DNA of 64,000 nucleotides from Anaeramoeba ignava (Eukaryota > Metamonada > Anaeramoebidae). This document shows, piece by piece, positions 60,801 through 64,000 of the stretch. The translations under genes and the position numbers were made by a program. How positions within the stretch are numbered: position 1 is the stretch's first letter; each line of letters begins with the position of its first letter. The stretch is taken from positions 186,001 through 250,000 of the forward strand of contig JAPDFW010000092.1 of the NCBI GenBank assembly GCA_028826165.1, given 5' to 3'. Under the pieces are notes generated by a model, which was given only the letters and a program-made list of their open reading frames with translations, made no database searches and was not told the DNA's origin.

Positions 60801-62546
60801 TTTTTAGGATATGCACTTGATGAAAAAATGGGCATTTTGAATCTCAAAAGAATCAATCCCAAAGGAAAGTGCAAACTTATTGCATCATCAAAAATATTAA
60901 CAATTTACCAGAAAGGAAAAAGCTTTTTTGCGAATTTCTACAAAGATATCAAAATTCTTCAAACCAAAAAATCTCTTGTTGTGGATATTTATTTTTCGGA
61001 AGAGCAAAAAATCAGGATTAAATTCAACACAATCAAAGAAAAAGAGCAAGTTGAAAAAATTCTGGATCAAAACAAAAAAAATGCGACTATTGTGAATATT
61101 AATTCTGTGAGAAATTCCAGAGAAATCAAGGAAAAGGAAAGGCTCTGGATATCTCAATTAGCAGAAAAAGGAACAAATCCAGGTATTGACTTCAACTTCT
61201 CGGAAACAGAAAATGAATTCCATGGAGTTGTTGTTGATTCAGAACTGCAGAAACAATTTGGAAAAGCAACAATTGTTTTGAAAAAGGATCAAATTTTTAT
61301 TGCTTCAAATCAAATACTAATCCACTCAAAACTTGGAAGAAGAGAAACAAAGGTGTATCTGGAAATAACAACAGGACAAGTTGTGAAGTTCCATTTGCAA
61401 AATCATTCGTCAATCAATATTCTATTCAAAAACTCAAAAATTGCGCATTTTTTTCTCAATACAATAAGAAAATACATGAATTTCCAAGAAGAAAGTGAGG
61501 ATACTCAAAAGGAAATTATATTAGGCCGAACAGAACAGCGCGAATTTTTGGATTTTGGATTTGAATACAAAATCAACGCCTCTTTATTAGACTTTAATTT
61601 GAGATATTCTGGAATCGCGAAAATGACACTTTCAAAACATATTTTAAACATTAAAATTAATAATGAAAAAAATTTTGCCAATTTGATCGAGAAAACAAAG
61701 ATATCAATCAACAAAATAAATCCCTTGATTTGGCAAATTGTAATTGACGAAGATTACTTATTTCTAATTGAATTGATCGATATTCCGTCAGCGAAAAAAT
61801 TTCTTGAATATTATAAACTAGCAAAATCAACCAAAACAAATGAAAATTCAAAAGATGACAGTCGAAGGAGCACTCTCACGTTTTTGGTTCAAGCTCGAAA
61901 AGAGAGCTCAAATTTGTGGGAAAAGGTTATAATCGTAATGAGCTTTAGATCAATGAGAATCAACTTCGAAAAAGAGCATTTTTCTCAACGTTGGTTTGAT
62001 CATATCGGTTTAATCAAGAATAAGGACGGAATTTTCCAAATCAAATTTGATAAACAAAAAGACTTCATCAACCTGAAGTTTTCAAGCCAAGAAGAATCTC
62101 AATTATTTTACTCTTCTTTCCAGCAAGCTACTAGGAATAAATTTTTAAAACTCCAAGAATTTCCTCAAAATTTAGATGAAATTGAAGAAGAAAATAATGA
62201 TGAAGATTATAAACAAAAATTGATTCAAAATCTTCAAGAAAATGGGTTTTTGTTTGAAATTGAAATGCTAAATAATAATTTAAGAAAAACTGGAATTGAT
62301 GGGGTTTTGTTAATGGAATCAGAATCATTTTCTATTTTAACAAATGTCCGAAGTGGTGATGATTATTGTAATATCCAAACTTATAAATATCATCACAATT
62401 TTGGTATACAAACTGAATCTGGAAAGAATTCTTCAATTATCAGAATTATAGAAAGTGAATCCCAGAAGAAAATTTTCAAAATTAAAAAGTTTGAAGAAAA
62501 ACAAATTTTTATTGATTTAATTTCGCGAATTCTCCAAAAGAAATGA
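57837..62546 (+). CDS. Large protein, possible CH domain plus tandem PH-like units
   Basis: Exon 1 57837-57970, exon 2 58040 to about 58810, exon 3 from about 59015-59026 to 62546 (about 1,175 residues); roughly 1,470 residues in all. The first 100 residues (KWIQTILKEKI, QICQLLQSINPKIQFPLF, NYTNFVSFLNKL) have the pattern of a calponin-homology domain. From about 59200 on, segments of 95-115 residues repeat a PH-like pattern: beta strands, a FKI/IRIKF strand, then a helix with FF or LF. About six can be seen (for example starting near 60540, 60860, 61200, 61560, 61880 and 62230). Within exon 2 a T seems missing at about 58550 (NFGNQEKDEN continues in another frame), and the exon 2-3 junction is off frame by my reading. 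Function unknown; membrane-cytoskeleton linkage is a guess. Confidence 0.6.
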
Positions 62547-62659
62547 TTTCAAAAAAAAAATTAATTCCACTTTTTTTCAATTTTTTTAATCAATTTAATT
62601 AAACTAAATTAAAATAAATCAGAACAATTTTCAAAAATAATAAAATTATTTTTTTAAGG

Positions 62660-62905
62660 AAATAAATTTGGATTTGTTTGATTTAATTGAAAATAATCAA
62701 TTCCTAATTTTAATTTCTTCAATTATTTCTTGTGTAATTTGAATTTCATCTTTTTAATTTGATTTGAATAAATCCAATATTCAAATATTTGAAATGATTT
62801 ATTACTTAATTCACTATAATATGTAACTTTATTAGAAGTATCATTTGTTACAGATAAAAACATTCCTCGATATAATTCACTTCTCATTATTAATATTAAT
62901 TTGGG
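62660..62905 (-). pseudogene. BTB domain fragment (relic)
   Basis: Read on the minus strand from about 62893: RSELYRGMFLSVTNDTSNKV, YYSELSNKSFQIFEYWIYSNQI, the second half of a BTB domain. The frame then slips by one base near 62752-62757, after which DEIQITQEIIEEIKI continues in another frame to a stop. There is no clear start and no upstream half. Same broad family as protist BTB proteins whose core reads RGMFLSV. Confidence 0.65.
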
Positions 62906-62950
62906 AAATTTATATTGTTTTTCTTTTCTTTCAATAATAAAATATTTTTC

Positions 62951-63665
62951 ATTAATTTATTTCAAAAATGGAATAAAGAATATTAAATAATTAAATTTGA
63001 AATTAATTATATTTTATATATTTTATTAATATTTCTTTATTTAAAATAATATAAAATCATTCCCAATAATTAAATAAAATTAATAAAATATTTTAATTAA
63101 TTTATTTCAAAAATTGAATAAAGAATATTAAATAATTAAATTTAAAATTAATTATATTTTATATATTTTATTAATATTTCTTTATTTAAATTAATATAAA
63201 ACTATTCTCAATAATTTAATAAAATTAATAAAATATTTTAATTAATTTATTTCAAAAATGGAATAAAGAATATTAAATAATTAAATTTCAAATTAATTAT
63301 ATTTTATATATTTATTAATATTTCTTTATTTAAAATAATATAAAATTATTCCCAATAATTTAATAAAATTAATAAAATATTTTCATTAATTTATTTCAAA
63401 AATGGAATAAAGAATATTAAATAATTAAATTTAAAATTAATTCTATTTTATATATTTTATTAATTTTTCTTTTATTTAAAATAATATAAAACTATTCTCA
63501 ATAATTTAATAAAATAAATAAAATATTTTAATTAATTTATTTCAAAAATGGAATAAAGAATATTAAATAATTAAATTTAAAATTAATTATATTTTATATA
63601 TTTTATTAATATTTCTTTATTTAAAATAATATAAAATTATTCTCAATAATTAAATAAAATTGAGA
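62951..63665. repeat. 145-bp satellite, five copies
   Basis: Five direct copies start at about 62951, 63096, 63241, 63385 and 63531, each opening ATTAATTTATTTCAAAAATGG and containing ATAAAGAATATTAAATAATT and CAATAATT near the end. Copies differ by a few bases and one-base indels. No coding frame. Confidence 0.9.
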
Positions 63666-63678
63666 AGAAAAATTGAAA

Positions 63679-64000
63679 TATTTTAATAAAGATAAATATT
63701 TAATTTTAATAATATTTAATAATAATTTAATTTAAATTTATTTTAATTTAATTTTAAAATAATATTTTTTATTTATTATATTAATATTTTTGATTATTTA
63801 TTATTTCAATTTTAATTATAATAAAATATATTAAAAAGTGGAATAAATATTTTTAATAAAAGATAAATATATTTAATTTTAATAATATTTAATAATAATT
63901 TAATTTAAATTTATTTTATTTTAATTTAATATAATATTTTTATTTATTATATTAATATTTTTGATTATTTATTATTCCAATTTTAATTATAATAAAATAT
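63679..64000. repeat. Second AT-rich satellite, two copies of about 165 bp
   Basis: Two direct copies, about 63679-63838 and 63846-64000 (cut by the window edge), share AGATAAATATTTAATTTTAATAATATTTAATAATAATTTAA. The junction carries AAAAAGTGGAATAAA, like the motif before R16 and R21. Follows the 145-bp satellite directly. Confidence 0.8.

Overview
The window is nuclear DNA of a eukaryote with extreme AT content. It has short GT-AG introns, intron and spacer microsatellites, long Gln/Asn-rich tracts in proteins, and families confined to eukaryotes (Rab GTPases, ubiquitin E1, RanBP9/Gid1, BTB-BACK, TBC, RhoGAP). This suits a free-living amoeboid protist. An Anaeramoeba-like or amoebozoan source is my guess from composition and gene families; nothing in the sequence proves it. 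I saw no rRNA, tRNA, CRISPR array or intact transposon.

Layout. (1) Positions 1-30.7 kb hold a head-to-tail array of about 25 Rab1/Ypt1-like GTPase copies, all on the + strand. Each has five exons at fixed places: exon 1 carries the P-loop, exon 2 (16 codons) switch I, exon 3 (16 codons) the interswitch, exon 4 (about 76 codons) switch II to the TKxD motif, and exon 5 the ETSSK motif and tail. All introns are phase 0. Subfamily A (copies R1-R10) has compact introns, Gln/Asn tails and CLCF or CCF ends. Subfamily B (R11-R25) has repeat-inflated introns and CLLF or CLLM ends. Seventeen copies look intact; the rest are partial or decayed. None of 21 readable switch II segments keeps the catalytic Gln of DTAGQ, and switch II varies strongly between otherwise near-identical neighbours. 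(2) 30.8-34.5 kb: a PX-TBC-TLDc RabGAP-like gene that lacks both catalytic fingers. (3) 35.2-37.6 kb (-): a secreted-type VWA protein with three membrane spans. (4) 37.9-45.0 kb (-): a huge BTB - Q/N tract - armadillo-like protein. (5) 45.3-46.9 kb (+): a RhoGAP-like coiled-coil protein. (6) 47.0-49.6 kb (-): a RanBP9/Gid1 homologue (SPRY-LisH-CTLH-CRA). (7) 49.7-52.8 kb (-): BTB-BACK plus discoidin-like domain. (8) 53.0-57.2 kb (+): ubiquitin-activating enzyme E1 (UBA1). (9) 57.8-62.5 kb (+): a large unknown protein with a possible CH domain and PH-like repeats. (10) 62.5-64.0 kb: a BTB relic and AT-rich satellite.

Themes. The GTPase array and the adjoining PX-TBC-TLDc gene suggest a membrane-traffic locus. 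RanBP9 (an E3 subunit), the BTB proteins (possible cullin-3 adaptors) and UBA1 give a ubiquitin theme to the right half, though physical clustering may be chance. Several CDSs have single-base frame breaks in A/T runs or Q/N tracts, including UBA1, which should be indispensable, so consensus errors are likely for at least some. Exon coordinates below come from reading conserved motifs and splice sites by eye.
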